Assembly: GCA_000697355.1 (NCBI GenBank)
Contig: JNEN01000869.1
Span: 1 to 42,654 of the forward strand
DNA: 42,654 nt
Direction: 5' to 3'
Origin: Syncephalastrum monosporum B8922
Lineage: Eukaryota; Mucoromycota; Mucoromycetes; Mucorales; Syncephalastraceae
Positions 9,972 through 20,107 of this stretch are shown here, piece by piece; the first letter of the stretch is position 1; each line of letters starts with the position of its first letter. The notes below the pieces were generated by a model. That model saw nothing but the letters and a program-made list of their open reading frames with translations, was not told the origin of the DNA and did no database searches. The position numbers and the translations under genes were made by a program.

Positions 9972-11445
9972 GGTGTCCTACGGAAGGATTAAAAAGCATG
10001 GCAGGAATATCTCATCCAAAGGCCCTCCTCGTCTCACCTCTCACCTTTATTGCACCAGTATATGATGTTGCAATGCTATAGAGATTCCTTGGCCTCCTGC
10101 TGCTGAAAAAAGATTAGCACACCATCAGAAGAAGTCAGATGTTTGTAGTTTACCTCGTTATCCACCATCTTAGGCGTCTCGTCGTCCCTCTGTTTCTTTG
10201 GTCCTTGGTCCTTGGTCCTTTAATGACTACAGCTATCCGTAATAAGAGTAAAGTAAGAGGCGGAGTGAGTGTCAGATCATGGAACAGGAGACAGGAAGGA
10301 AGGGCGCGGGAAAGGGAGTGGGAAGAGTTGGGAAATGGGTCGTGTGGGCCACCCCTTTGTAATTTATTTTGTTGCTGCGCAGAGCAACCACACAATCGAA
10401 CGCAGAAAAAAAAGACAGACACCTTTGAAGATTGCGAGTATGTGAGTTTCCAAGGTTGTGGTATTGGTGATACAACAAAACAGCAACTGTCCAGATTCCT
10501 GATGACAGTTATTTTCACCAAAGAGAAAAAACCACCCTATATCAGAGCCAAAGTCTGCCGTTGCTTGAATTCTTTGCGTTCAACAAAAGGAAGACGAATA
10601 TGCAATCGCTTTTACTGGTGACGAGTGATATAACCATGATTGTAAATTAATGGTATATCTGGAGATACTAGGTGCTCTTGTATCTTCCACCACTTCTCAC
10701 TGAGACTAGATTACACCTTCCAGTTTGATGGTTCTACTCTTCCTGGGTATCCAGCTATGTATTGTAACAGTGGTTTTTGTGATTCGAGAGCTGTCAATTC
10801 TGCACCGCCAGGTTGGCCTGTATAATCAAGTAATTTCCACGCCATCATCGATGAGGGTGAAGTGTCCACCAACGTATCTTTTTTTTTTTGCGGCGACGCT
10901 ATATGTAACAAGCAACACAGAAAATATAGGCGTGTGGAGTAACAGTGAAAGCATTCTCATCGATAGGGTATGTTTGGATATCATTTTAAAGCCTATAGCG
11001 TGCTATTCGTTGGGACGCGTGATAAAGACACATGTTACAAATCATCTTACACCATAAGAAAGCATAATTCTCATTCTAGAATAAAGTAGTACATACCAGA
11101 GGGCATATATCAAAACAGGATAACATCATGAAGTGTGCTTATGATCTGGGATACAGAAATGTGTAAGCTTATTAAATCAGAGATTTTCCTAATACAGAAA
11201 TGGGACGTGGATGAGACATATAAAAACCTGGAGAAAGAGTATGAGCCAAGCCAAGTGAGTTTGAAGTGACTCAGCGTATTATGGTAATATGAAATGGAGA
11301 CGCCTGGCGCCAAACTCTGTCGTTCTATCCATTTTTCTGAGCACATCTAGAAAAACTGCGTTGTCAGCTTTAATTGAACGACTCCGCATTTCCCATAAAA
11401 GGATGGGGCTTTCCTAGACTCTCTTTTCCGCATAATATCGTCGTA

Positions 11446-12646
11446 ATGGACGTCAAGAATCTCTTCAACGTAAAAGACAAGGTATTTATCGGGCTGGGTG
11501 AAACGCATTGAAGAGTTAAATCTAACACATTCAACAGGTGGTGCTGGTGACGGGCGGTTCGCGCGGCATTGGCGAGATGATTGCCACTGTAAGTGCAGGT
11601 CGAGCGACCATGGCGGGATCTCCATACTGACTTTCTTCAGGGCTTCGTCTCGGCTGGCGCCCGTGTCTATATCAGCAGCCGTTCGGCTGATGCATGCGAC
11701 AAGGTAAGGTCATAAAAGAGGAGAAAGATAAACAGGAGGCGGATTCACGTGTGGACACTCACCCCATTGGTGTTGTTATATCAATCATGATGGCATGGAA
11801 CAGGTCGCCAAAGAACTGAGTGCTAAGGGCCCTGGGAAGTGCGTTGCCCTCCCTGCCGATCTTCAGAGGCTTGATGAAGTCCACCGCCTCGTCGAAGAGC
11901 TGTCAAAGCACGAGAAGCGTAAGTCCCTGAAATTTGGGTTTACAAATATAGCTCACGATTGGATATACACCATAAATGATCAGATCTGGACGTTTTGGTC
12001 AACAACGCCGGTGCTAACTGGAATGCCAGCTTCCATGATTACCCTGACTCTGCATTCGAGAAGGTGATCAACCTCAACTTGAAGCGCATCTTCTCCTTGT
12101 CGCAGGCGTAAGTCATCCGAGATACTCGCCGTGGATCTCCAAAAGTAGTAGACCGGCTCATTATTATTCTTTTGCGCTTGGGATGTCATAGGTGTCTTCC
12201 CCTCCTGTCTGCCAAGGCAACCACTGAGCAGCCTAGCCATGTCATCAATATTGGCTCCATTGATGGTATTCGGGTAAATGGCTTGATCAAGTCGCGCATA
12301 CACCCGGTACTCATTATGTCTCTACTTTCAGCCACCGCCGCAGGATACGTATGCCTACTCTGCCTCGAAGGCTGGTCTGCACCATCTTACGCGTCATATG
12401 GCCGGAAAGCTCGGCAGTGACGGTATCCTTGTGAACGCGATCGCGCCGGGTGCGTTCCAGAGCAAGATGATGAAGGCCACACTGGACGCATTTGGCGATG
12501 TTATCAAGTCCCAAATTCCTGTGGGCCGCATTGGTTCGCCCGAAGATATCGCTGGTACCTGCATCTACCTTGCGTCGCGCGCAGGACATTATACCAACGG
12601 TGCTGTTATCACAGTGGATGGTGGTGCTGCAGTCGGCAAGCTGTAA
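11446..12646 (+). CDS. Short-chain dehydrogenase/reductase (SDR)
   Basis: Seven exons, 11446-11481, 11538-11588, 11641-11703, 11804-11918, 11984-12107, 12192-12273 and 12332-12646, join to 261 residues, the classical SDR length. Key sites are the nucleotide-binding TGGSRGIG (17-24), NNAG (95-98), catalytic Ser152 in INIGSIDGIR, and the Y166-S-A-S-K170 dyad. The C-terminal GRIGSPEDIAG and ITVDGGAA segments are typical of the 3-oxoacyl-ACP reductase/RhlG-like branch. It should catalyse NAD(P)H-dependent reduction or oxidation of a carbonyl or alcohol; substrate and cofactor preference cannot be fixed from sequence. The short N-terminus lacks an obvious targeting signal, suggesting the cytosol. 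Introns are 51-100 nt. A possible polyadenylation word AATAAA lies at 12715-12720. Confidence 0.92.
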
Positions 12647-12964
12647 TGATACCTCCATCTACTTTTAGGCTGTATATCTCCATCATTGAGATGATGGTGT
12701 GATAAAAATGAACGAATAAAACAATCAAATCAGAAACGGCAACCGTGTCCATGAGATGGACCACAAAAAGAAACTCCGGCGTGCCAATATGTGTCTTGCA
12801 TTACCCACCCATGGAGTAGGCTTTTCTGTTAATCCCTATTCTAAAGTTATATTCTTTATACTTTCTCCTTGGGCACACCCCCTTCGTCCGTGTATATCCG
12901 CGCGGGCATCCACATGAGAAAAACTAGCCCGACTTCCGTTCCTTTCTAATCTGTCTTCTTCGCC
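12647..12964. other. Intergenic between SDR and TBC genes
   Basis: About 320 bp holding the SDR 3' region (AATAAA at 12715) and the TBC promoter, with a pyrimidine-rich leader just before 12965. Nothing else was seen. Confidence 0.5.
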
Positions 12965-15469
12965 ATGGCTCACTTGTCGCGCTCATCCACCACCTCTCGC
13001 TCCCCACACACCAATGACACTTTCGTCTCGGCAGTCAAACCACGCAATCTACGCCTCAGATCAAAGTCATTTACACAGTCCACCCTGCGTAGACAACGCT
13101 CTGAAACAAACCTCACCCACAGACGACGTCCGAGTTTCGAGAGCAATCAGACACCTGCAAAGCTGCCGCCTCCGCCGCCTTTGCCCGCGGCGTCTGTAAC
13201 CAGCGCATCCTTTTTCACTCAGCAGCCGAACGCAAGCTCTTTACTGACGGTAGAAGAGCCTTCTCTGATGACCGGCGGTGCTTCGTCTATCGACTCTATC
13301 GGCTCGGAGGATGACGACGACGAGTACGACGACGAAGGGGAATGCGTCGCTACAGAAAATGACAGAACGAGCCAAGGCAACAACAGCGAAAGTAACAACG
13401 GTCGCCTGGACTCCATGACGACGACGACCGAGATACCGTCCCGTATGACCCTGCATTTCATTCATGCTCTGGACCTACTTTTTTTTCTTACTGACTCTTC
13501 TCTTTACCATCTTTTTTCCACTTTCCACCCTGTTAGCTCACAAACGGTCGCCGTCCAGCTCCAACCATCGCTCGCTCGCCACTACGTTCATGGATAAACT
13601 CACCTTGCGTAGCCCGAAGCGATCCAAGAGCACTTTTGGTTTGCGCAAGCCGCTGTACGATGACGGTTCCAACACCATTTACCCTCCACCACAATACCAC
13701 CCCTCCTCTGAACGGCAAGTGTTTTGCGTTAGCCTTTTGATAGGAAAAGGAAAATCTGACGAGCCAATCTTCGTATCCAGAGATCAGTATGGTTTCGTCA
13801 AGGGGTCACAATGGATATCACTCGAGGAGTACCAAGAGTTTGAAAAGATATACCAACCTATTGCCGCACGCCGTCTGAAGAAATGGCGCCAGCTCTTGTC
13901 TGAGAACAATAACCACTGGCCACAACCCTCCAGTAAATGTAATGTGCCTGAGTTTGGAAAGGAGTAACGCAGAACCCTAAGCGTAACCCTTACTGATGCT
14001 ATTAATATGATCCTTAGTTAAGCGTTATATCCGGAAGGGTATTCCACCCGAGCTGCGCGGTCCGGTAAGGCAATTTGGGCGCACGGACCAATAACGTTCT
14101 CTTACCGAGACTCATATCGATCCTCTCAATTGTAAATAGGCTTGGTTCCATTACAGTGGAGCTGAAGAAAAGATGGCCAGCAATCCGGGTGTCTACAGAA
14201 CCTACGTGCGCAAAGCTGAAGAAATGGGGCTGCAGAACGAATTTCTGGATATTATCGAGCGAGGCAAGTCTTGTTACCACCTATTGCGATCTCGATGAGG
14301 GTGCCCATCCCCCAGCTGACTCCCATCTTCTTTTCTTCTCTTCTCTTTTTTCCTTTTGCCTTCAGATCTGCACCGGACGTTCCCAGACAATATAAAGTTT
14401 AAATCGACTTCAGAAACAAGTGAGGGGTATGCCGATGTCCCAGCCATTCAAGCTCTTCGCCGCGTACTGTCCGCCTTCTCGCTTTATTCGCCCAACATTG
14501 GCTACTGCCAGTCACTCAACTACATTGCCGGTATGCTTCTGCTATTCCTGGAGGAGGAGCAGGCGTTCTGGACATTCTGTGTCACCGTCAATGATATCTT
14601 GCCTCCCAATGTCTATGATGTCACTATGGAGGGCGCCAATATCGACCAGACCATCCTCATGATGCTTCTTTCCGAGCGCTGTCCTCATTTGTGGAATCGT
14701 GTCAGCGAGGGCAAGGCTTTCTGGGATTGCGAGGGAGCGGAAGGACACGGGATGCCAACTACCTCGCTCGTGACCAGTCATTGGTTCCTGACCCTCTTCA
14801 TCAACATCCTTCCCACTGAGGTAAGCATGATCATCTCCACGGAGACAGGGTCCTTTTTTTTTCTTTTGCTAACGGTCTTCTATTACGCCGAACAGGCCGT
14901 GCTTCGTGTATGGGATTGTCTTTTCTAGTAAGTCTGCTTTCTGCCATCTCATTTACCATGGTCCTTACCTTGTTTTTCTCTGATTTCTTCATAGTGAGGG
15001 TCAACGAGCACTTTTCCGGGTGGCTCTTGCCATTTTCAAATTAAACGAGCACGAGATACTCGAAGTGAATGATTCACTAGAGATCTTCCAGGTTGTCCAA
15101 GTAAGCGAGAAACTACTGCAATCTTTATAACGGGTTGTTTACGGTCTGTCTTATAGAATATGCCTAAGCGCATGATAGACTGTCATAAACTTATGGATGT
15201 AAGTAAAAGGAAAAGGTGCTCGGATGAGAGACACCGACTCATCCCATGTTCGTTTACAGGCTACCTACAATCGCTACGCCTCCCTGACGCGTATCAGCCA
15301 GCAGGACCTGGACCGCCGTCGGGCGCTGATCAAGGCACGAAGAGATGAAAGGCATAAATCCAAGACAGGAAGCCGCAAACTGAAGCGCGGCACGGTGCGT
15401 GGTACAATCATTCACAAAGCCATGGAGGCACGGCGTCTTGTAGAGCGCGCAAAGACAGTGCGGAGATGA
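12965..15469 (+). CDS. TBC-domain Rab GTPase-activating protein
   Basis: Nine exons give 629 residues: 12965-13442, 13537-13932, 14018-14064, 14140-14263, 14366-14820, 14896-14927, 14995-15100, 15157-15198 and 15260-15469. TBC proteins speed GTP hydrolysis by Rab GTPases through two fingers, both present here: Arg352 in I346-x-x-D349-x-x-R352 and Gln397 in GYCQSLNY. The domain opens at GIPPELRG and WFHYSGA and runs to about residue 540. Residues 1-215 are Ser/Thr/Pro-rich with an acidic run (DDDDEYDDEGE) and look disordered and phosphorylatable. The C-terminus is very basic (RRRALIKARRDER). The intron after exon 4 starts with GC (GCAAGT). The exact donor of the intron after exon 2 is ambiguous (GTAAAT at 13933 or GTAATG slightly downstream), which changes one or two residues. 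The target Rab is unknown. Confidence 0.9.
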
Positions 15470-15646
15470 TAGAAAGAAGAAAGGAAGAAAGAAAGAAAAG
15501 CACCCCGGTTCACGGGAAAATATAACTGCACGGCATCAACGTTCAATTTGCTTTTTAATCTCGATCGAAAGAATGCACTTAAAATTGTATTACTGCGTGT
15601 CTACGGAATACAAAGGAAAAGAAAGAGAAAGAGAAAGAGAAAGGAT

Positions 15647-18105
15647 CTATTTGTCCTCAGCGTTGGGATCCAGCGGGAGACGGCTCCAGAATCGCTGCTC
15701 AATCAGAGCCTCGCGGAATTTGCTCTCGATATCTGAAGGGCTGTTTCCGGTCACGACACCATCCTTGTCAGTGATGTCAAAGCCAACCGCTGAGTTGATA
15801 AACTTGATGGCATCCGAACCCGTTGCAGCAATGGGCTTGCCGTGACGGTAGGCATCGAGAACAAAGGCCTTGGGCTCGTCATAAGGGAACAAGCTGCTCG
15901 ACGAGGTCAGCTTTTTGATGCCCGACTCGCCGCCTGGCACGTACAAGGCGTCGTACAGGACGGAAGACGTGTGCAAGTAGGTCGAGGTGATGTTCAGTCC
16001 ATTTTGGTCGCCCAGTGCGGTACCGATAAAGTCAACGTATGCGCCCTCGCCAGCAAGGTAATCGTAAAGCGCCTGCGCCTCAGCCGTGTCCGAGCCAGGG
16101 GCAGTCAGGATGGCAACGGTGCGCGTGCGGATGTTGTCAGGCTTGGGGTACTTTTGGATGGACAGGCCCTCGGTGGTCTTGTTGTCGTTGTCAACGACCT
16201 TGTCAGGTTGAGGCACACCAATATCCTCGGCGATACGGCGGGCCAGGTTGTTGTCGACGTTGTTAATGACTTCGATCATGCGCTTGCGCACGTCGAGGGA
16301 CTTGCTCTTGCCAATCTCGAAACGGAGACCATCAATCATTTGCTGCTGCTCGGCCGGGGTCAGCGAGTTGTAGAAAAGACGCGGCTGTGAGTAGAAATCG
16401 AAGAACTTGGCGCTGCGGCCGCGCTGCTTGACGCCATCAATGTGCTCGCGGTAGTCAATGTAGCCACCCTGGTCCGGCTCAACCATGGACGGGGTGTTGT
16501 CCTGCAGGCCGTTGGGGTAATACGCCACCTTGCCCTGGTAGACGTTTTGCTGCATGTAGCCATCGCGCTGGTTGTTGTGGACAGGGGTTATGGGGCGGTT
16601 GATGGGGATCTGCATGAAATTGGCGCTGTTCATGCGGTTAAGCTGCGTGTCGAGGTAGCTGAAAAGACGACCTTGCAGGAGTGGGTCATTGGTGAAGCCG
16701 ATACCGCGCACAATGTGGCCGGGATGGAACGTGACCTGCTCCGTCTCGCTAAAGTAGTTGTCGACGTTGCGGTTCAGCACCATACGGCCGATCTTGGTGA
16801 CGGGCACAAGCGACTCAGGCACGATCTTGGTAGGGTCAAGCAGGTCAAAGTCAAACTTGTCCTCGTCCTCCTCGGGGATGATCTGGACACCGAGCTCCCA
16901 CTCAGGGTAGTCGCCGCGCTCAATGGCCGTGTAAAGGTCGTTGCGGTGGAAATCGATGTCCTTGCCAGCAATCTTTTGGGCCTCGTCCCATACAAGGTTG
17001 GACAGACCCTGCTTTGGTTTCCAGTGGAACTTGACAAAGACGGAGTGATTCTCGTCTGTGACAAGACGGAAACTAGTAAAAAAAAAGAGAATTTGTGAGC
17101 TGGTAGATGTATTTTTAGCAAGCGTGCATTTACGTGTGGACACCAAAGCCTTCGACCTGACGGAAACTACGAGGGATACCACGGCCAGAAAGAGCCCAAA
17201 AGACAGTGTGAAGTGTTTCGGGGAACTCGGCAAAGAAGTCGTAGGCCGTCTCGTGAGCAGTACCAGCTTGAGGCACCTCCTTATCAGGCTCGGGCTTGCC
17301 AGCATGAATCAGATCAGGGAATTTGATAGCATCTACAGGACAGTCCCGGTTCTCGTCAGCCACCTGTTATGCATGTTGCACATCTATTATCTAAACACTG
17401 CATACCGTGCACGAAGAAGGGGGCAATTGCGTTTCCAACTAAAAAGCAACGAAGAGAACAAGGTGAGAAAATTTAGCAAACGGAGCGCGACTTTCTGTAA
17501 CACCGAACCAAAGCAGGCACTTACCCAAATCAAAGTTGCCTTCCTCGGTATAGAAACGCGTCGAGAAGCCTCGGACATCACGGACAGTGTCGGGAGATCC
17601 TCGAGAACCCAGAACAGTGGAGAAACGCACAAAGACCGGGGTCTTCTTATCGGGCTGCTGCAGGAACTTAGCAGCCGTGATGTTGGACCAGTCGGCGTAA
17701 GGCTCAAAGTAGCCATGTGCGCCCACACCACGAGCATGGACAGCACGCTCAGGAATACGTTCGTGATCTATGCATCACATCATTGCATATTTTATCAGCC
17801 TCTCTGGCGTTTCACTTAATGGAGCGGGTCTTACCAAAATGCATAATCTTCTCACGCATCATAAAGTCCTCAAGGAGAGTGGGTCCGCGCAGCCCGGCTT
17901 TGAGACTGTCCGTGTTGTTGACCTTCTGTCCAAAGTTGGTCGTCTCTTGCGTTCCAGCTTGGCTAATGGTGTACTGAGCCAGCTGGGCGGCCTTGGGGTC
18001 ATCACCAGTGTAGGGATTTTGGAAGGCACAGGCCGCATCATCGGCAAACGCAACGTTTTGCAACGCCAGCGCAATGCCAAAAAGACCCAACGTCTTAAGG
18101 TTCAT
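15647..18105 (-). CDS. Large-subunit (clade 2) catalase, probably secreted
   Basis: Exons (minus) are 18105-17835, 17767-17525, 17438-17406, 17332-17134 and 17072-15647, giving 723 residues, the size of large-subunit catalases. It should convert hydrogen peroxide to water and oxygen. Residues 1-21 form a signal peptide ([21 protein letters not shown]). The catalytic His101 is in ERAVHARG, Asn174 in VGNAIAPFF, and the proximal haem ligand Tyr388 in RLFSYLDTQ. After the haem core a C-terminal DJ-1/PfpI flavodoxin-like domain (about 555-715; [20 protein letters not shown]) confirms the large-subunit class. The promoter has TATAAA on the minus strand (18229-18234). The 3' end converges on the TBC gene, 177 bp between stops. 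The splice that removes the short segment 17333-17405 restores [15 protein letters not shown], which decides that acceptor. Confidence 0.96.
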
Positions 18106-18228
18106 GTCTTGGAAAGAGTGGGGGCGATAGACGACAGTGAAAGGGAGATGGAAAAAAGATAGAGAGAGAGCAGAAAGAGCGCTTGAGAAGAGATGCCTGT
18201 CAAAACGCGAGGAAAACTCGGCCGATCA

Positions 18229-18234
18229 TTTATA
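18229..18234 (-). promoter_or_regulatory. TATA box of the catalase gene
   Basis: TATAAA on the minus strand about 125 bp before the start codon, inside a GC-rich context (GGCTATAAATGATCGG). Spacing fits a TATA promoter with a leader of about 90-100 nt, rich in purines on the plus strand. Confidence 0.5.
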
Positions 18235-19130
18235 GCCGGGCGAGTTAACGCACGGCACAGGTTTGTTTCTCGATTAAACCCTCTGTGTTATGTTTGTTCC
18301 TATACACGTCAGCACTGTCGGCTTGAACCACACCATTTACTGGGTCGGCTAAAATAATATGAGGCAAGTGGGAAACGCTTAGAAACAGGCTCATAAAGTT
18401 TGCTCAGTAAGCGTTACACACTTGCATCAGATTGGCTGGTCTGCAAGATCTAGGATATTTCTCAAGTAAACCCAGCGCGCTGCACGGCTTTTTCAACGCA
18501 ATGGAAGTCTCTATTTGATCGCCCGACAATGCGCGGCCCTTTACGTTTATCAACAAACCCACCTGAGACTTTATCTTGGTTTAAGAATTGCAATAATCAA
18601 ATTCCAGGCAAGCCTTCCTGAGAACAAGCTGGTTGATGTACAAGTCCAAATGGCGGGTGCTGGCGTCATCATTACTTTTGTTACATGTCGGCCTCGAGCG
18701 ACCGGTCAGCTTGTCAGACCATTGTTTCTGTAATTTCTGTGATCCCTTTGATTGCTCCGCGACCCCTATTTGACGTGGGCCACCTTACGAAAATCACTTC
18801 TCATTGGCTGCTACATGTCCACTGTGATGGTAACGCCTTGTACCCTCCTCTGCTGATAGGCGGATGTCCTGTGCCAGACATTTCTTGCTGACGTGCTATT
18901 GTGTATTCGCCAATTATGTTCATTCGACATGATCACGTCAGCGTCCCTCGTCTCACATATAAAACAAAGACACCGGAACAAAGCCCAGATAATCTCAAAA
19001 AATAGGGACTAGATATTACCATGTTTGTATAGTCATTATAACAAAAAGCTTCTTGAATAGATGTAAGCAATACGAGGAAATGGGTATAAAAAGACTAGAG
19101 ATCGTCTATTGCTCTAGAGTGTAGAAGTGT
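18235..19130. other. Catalase upstream region and intergenic spacer
   Basis: About 0.9 kb between the catalase TATA box and the 3' end of the Shg1 gene. Frames at 18515-18733 and 18685-18891 (plus) are short and without family signals. Upstream regulatory sites for peroxide-responsive control would be expected here, but I can name no specific motif with confidence. Confidence 0.45.
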
Positions 19131-19710
19131 TCAGGTGGTAGAGGAAGAAGGCGCGGAAGGCGCAGAAGGTGCAGAAGGAGAAGGAGGAACGGCATCATTG
19201 GCTGCAGACTTCTCGAGTTCTATCCGGATCTCTTCCTCCATGCGATCCTGATACCGCTTCTCTTCCAGAAGAGTCTCAACGAGCAAGCAGCGATAGATGC
19301 CAGCGCTAACAAATAACTCGGATGGTTACACATGGTTCTGCAGGAAAAGAAAGAACATCCCAAAAAAAGACGATGCGAATCTCTTGTAATTTTTTTTTTC
19401 ACTCTACCTTTCCAACTCTTTCATGACAGTTGCGTGAAAACTGGATCGATCCTTGTCCAGCAAAGACGGATCTTTGTCGACAAGTTCTTGCATCGTAGCA
19501 TCCACCTTTTGACGTAATGCCTGACCTGATTCCTGTTCAGGCAAATTTATTGAACAGAAAGAAAGGAGAATAAGTGAGAATGAGCGCATTATATGATGAC
19601 AACTTTGGGGATGATGTTACGTGGTTCATGAAATCAGAAAGGAGGGCTTTACGAAGTTCGTCAAAGGTGCCTTTTCGCTTCAGTTGCACAACGATCTGGT
19701 CTGGGGTCAT
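19131..19710 (-). CDS. SHG1: Shg1/BOD1-domain subunit of the COMPASS (Set1) complex
   Basis: Three exons (19710-19621, 19532-19408, 19305-19131) give 129 residues. The core LKRKGTFDELRKALL, then SGQALRQKVDATMQEL and VDKDPSLLDKDR, is the pattern of the COMPASS-Shg1/BOD1 family. Shg1 is a small accessory subunit of the Set1 histone H3K4 methyltransferase complex in yeast; BOD1 proteins in animals also bind SET1B or regulate PP2A. Chromatin work in the nucleus is therefore the likely role. The tail is low-complexity (Pro-Ser-Ala repeats, SPSAPSAPSAPSSSTT). I chose the ATG at 19710 because homology starts just after it. It is head to head with the Zn2Cys6 gene, 210 bp between start codons, so the two may share a promoter. 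Confidence 0.85.
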
Positions 19711-19920
19711 TGCGTAGGCTGGGCAAAGACGCGAGGAAAGAGAGAGAGAGGGTTGCGTGCAGCATTTGCGCTTCGGTCCTTTAGATTTACCGAAAGGCGC
19801 GGGGAACAATCTCAGAAAGAGAGAGTCGCAAAGCACGCGAACCCTTTCTGTCTTTCCCTTTGAAGCAACAAGCGCGACCCTGCGTTGATCGATTGCTGAC
19901 AGCTTTCTATTTCTTTCTCA
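19711..19920. promoter_or_regulatory. Shared divergent promoter, Shg1 gene and Zn2Cys6 gene
   Basis: Only 210 bp separate the two start codons, so both core promoters must overlap here. It is rich in GAGA/CTTT words (AGAGAGAGAG near 19740-19750; TTCTTTCTC near 19911-19919). No clear TATA box in either direction. Co-regulation is an inference from geometry. Confidence 0.45.
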
Positions 19921-20067
19921 ATGTCAGATCCTGTGCGTTGGTCAGCTTCCACGCTGTCTGACCGACAACAACAGCAGCAGCAGCAACAGCGACCACGAAC
20001 TCCTCACACCCGGTATAATTCAGACTCATTGTCGTCTGCTTCTGCTTCTGCTTCTGCTTCTGCTTCT

Positions 20068-20107
<40 letters not shown>

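Larger units (their letters stand above)
8129..11445. other. Long intergenic region (~3.3 kb), no supported gene
   Basis: The largest gap in the window. Many short frames exist on both strands (for example 8452-8787 plus, 9005-9391 minus, 10139-10621 plus). None shows a known motif, a consistent splice pattern or coding-like composition, and they overlap each other. It holds a 27-base A tract (8809-8835), T-runs near 9429-9450 and 10880-10889, and a compact GC-rich inverted repeat near 9919-9971. The last ~60 bp should be the SDR promoter, with CATAAAAGG near 11393-11402. A noncoding RNA or a decayed element cannot be excluded. Confidence 0.5.

Noticed and set aside
10139..10621. 160-codon plus-strand frame in the 3.3-kb gap
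   Set aside because: Overlaps a minus-strand frame of similar size, includes poly-purine stretches, and shows no motif, promoter or splice support.
13723..13751. Possible GC-AG intron (GCAAGT..GATAG) in TBC exon 2
   Set aside because: It would be only ~29 nt and shift the frame; reading through stays open and fits.
16442..17098. Long plus-strand open frame (218 codons) and similar frames opposite the catalase
   Set aside because: Antisense shadow of the GC-biased catalase exon; no motifs.
17333..17363. Alternative catalase exon start giving [18 protein letters not shown]
   Set aside because: The upstream exon joins out of frame there; the acceptor at 17333-17334 restores the family sequence [12 protein letters not shown].
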